NCBI GenBank assembly: GCA_026826555.1
Contig: JAKSZT010053883.1
Span: forward strand, 25,670,429-25,734,428
DNA: 64,000 nucleotides
Origin: Tolypeutes matacus
Lineage: Eukaryota > Chordata > Mammalia > Cingulata > Chlamyphoridae
Direction: 5' to 3'
Part shown: piece by piece, positions 59,991 to 64,000 of the stretch
Layout of the letters: every line of letters begins with the position of its first letter
How positions within the stretch are numbered: the stretch's first letter is position 1
Translations under genes and position numbers: made by a program
The notes under the pieces: model-generated
Told to the model about the DNA's origin: nothing
Database searches by the model: none
What the model saw: only the letters and a program-made list of their open reading frames with translations

Positions 59991-60402
59991 CTCCCAAGGC
60001 CTGGAGAAGTGTATAAGTTGATCTCTGGGAGGGAGTCCTCCAACACAGGGGACTGGCAGAAGGAGGGGGGGAGAGGCAGGAAGTGGGCAACTAGACTGAC
60101 AAAGGTGCCTGTGGCGGTTTGCCCATCCCAGGTGGGAAGGCGGGGCCCAGGGCCCTGCAGGGACCTTGTGTGACTTTACTTGTGGCCTGGGGGCTCAGAG
60201 AGAGCACCAGTCAGGAGCTAGGACACCCCCCCCCCGCCCATTTCAGCTTCTTTGTGGCTGGTGAATGGGGGTGGGGTGGGGAGCTGACAACTTCAGGTAC
60301 TTTGGGAAATTCCCAGGACAAGGCCCTTGGATGTCTGATGTTATTAGGGGCGGCAGATCATGGGGGAGTCCCTTCAGTCCCCTCTCTATTCCCCTAGGGA
60401 CC
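59991..60402 (+). promoter_or_regulatory. LCK: Expected proximal LCK promoter and 5' UTR
   Basis: This unrepeated 400 bp lies directly before the LCK start. In mammals a proximal promoter used in thymocytes lies just upstream of the first coding exon, with a distal promoter far upstream. The acceptor CTATTCCCCTAG at 60386-60397 followed by GGACC and the ATG would receive distal transcripts. I did not identify a specific TATA or initiator. Confidence 0.5.

Positions 60403-64000
<3,598 letters not shown>

Larger units (their letters stand above)
46510..60397. other. FAM167B-LCK region (LCK 5' intron and flank)
   Basis: About 14 kb without recognised coding exons. In human the distal LCK promoter lies a few kb beyond FAM167B, so most of this stretch is probably the first LCK intron. 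It holds many SINEs and MIRs, a large nested hAT element and unassigned sequence (48650-50080, 50640-52560, 53110-54390, 55850-56380), in which I saw no gene. Confidence 0.6.

Overview
The window is nuclear DNA of a placental mammal, most likely a xenarthran and probably an armadillo. Intron-split genes with GT/AG junctions, CpG-rich promoters, L1, hAT and MIR repeats show a mammal. The many tRNA-like SINEs with a conserved head (TGGCTCAATCAGTRGGG... GGTTCGGTTCC) and an (ATAAATGA)-rich tail match my memory of the armadillo DAS-SINE family. No database was consulted, and all human comparisons are from memory.

Gene order matches human 1p35: TXLNA (3' half, +), CCDC28B (+), IQCC (+), DCDC2B (+), TMEM234 (-), EIF3I (+), an MTMR9-like gene (-), FAM167B (+) and LCK (5' two thirds, +). 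I rebuilt every coding exon by hand from splice sites and reading phase. The models give CCDC28B 199 aa, IQCC 399 aa, DCDC2B 347 aa, TMEM234 140 aa, EIF3I 325 aa, MTMR9L 543 aa and FAM167B 161 aa. TXLNA (last 233 aa) and LCK (first 321 codons) are cut by the window ends.

Layout: TXLNA ends with a long 3' UTR near 6.85 kb. A 4.5 kb gap with a probable solo LTR and a SINE leads to CCDC28B and then IQCC, whose promoter lies in a CpG-rich stretch just after CCDC28B. DCDC2B and TMEM234 converge, with poly(A) signals only about 35 bp apart. TMEM234 and EIF3I diverge from a 118 bp promoter. EIF3I and MTMR9L converge about 100 bp apart. After a repeat-filled gap come FAM167B, then 14 kb of mostly repeats holding a candidate distal first exon of LCK, then the LCK coding exons.

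The genes form no single pathway. CCDC28B and DCDC2B are tied to cilia; TXLNA acts in vesicle traffic, EIF3I in translation initiation and LCK in T-cell receptor signalling. The best findings are: a complete, uninterrupted ten-exon MTMR9-like gene where human carries the pseudogene MTMR9LP; a perfect 75 bp inverted repeat about 650 bp upstream of its start codon; a frameshifted IQCC C-terminus; and an unusually readable set of nested retroelement insertions.
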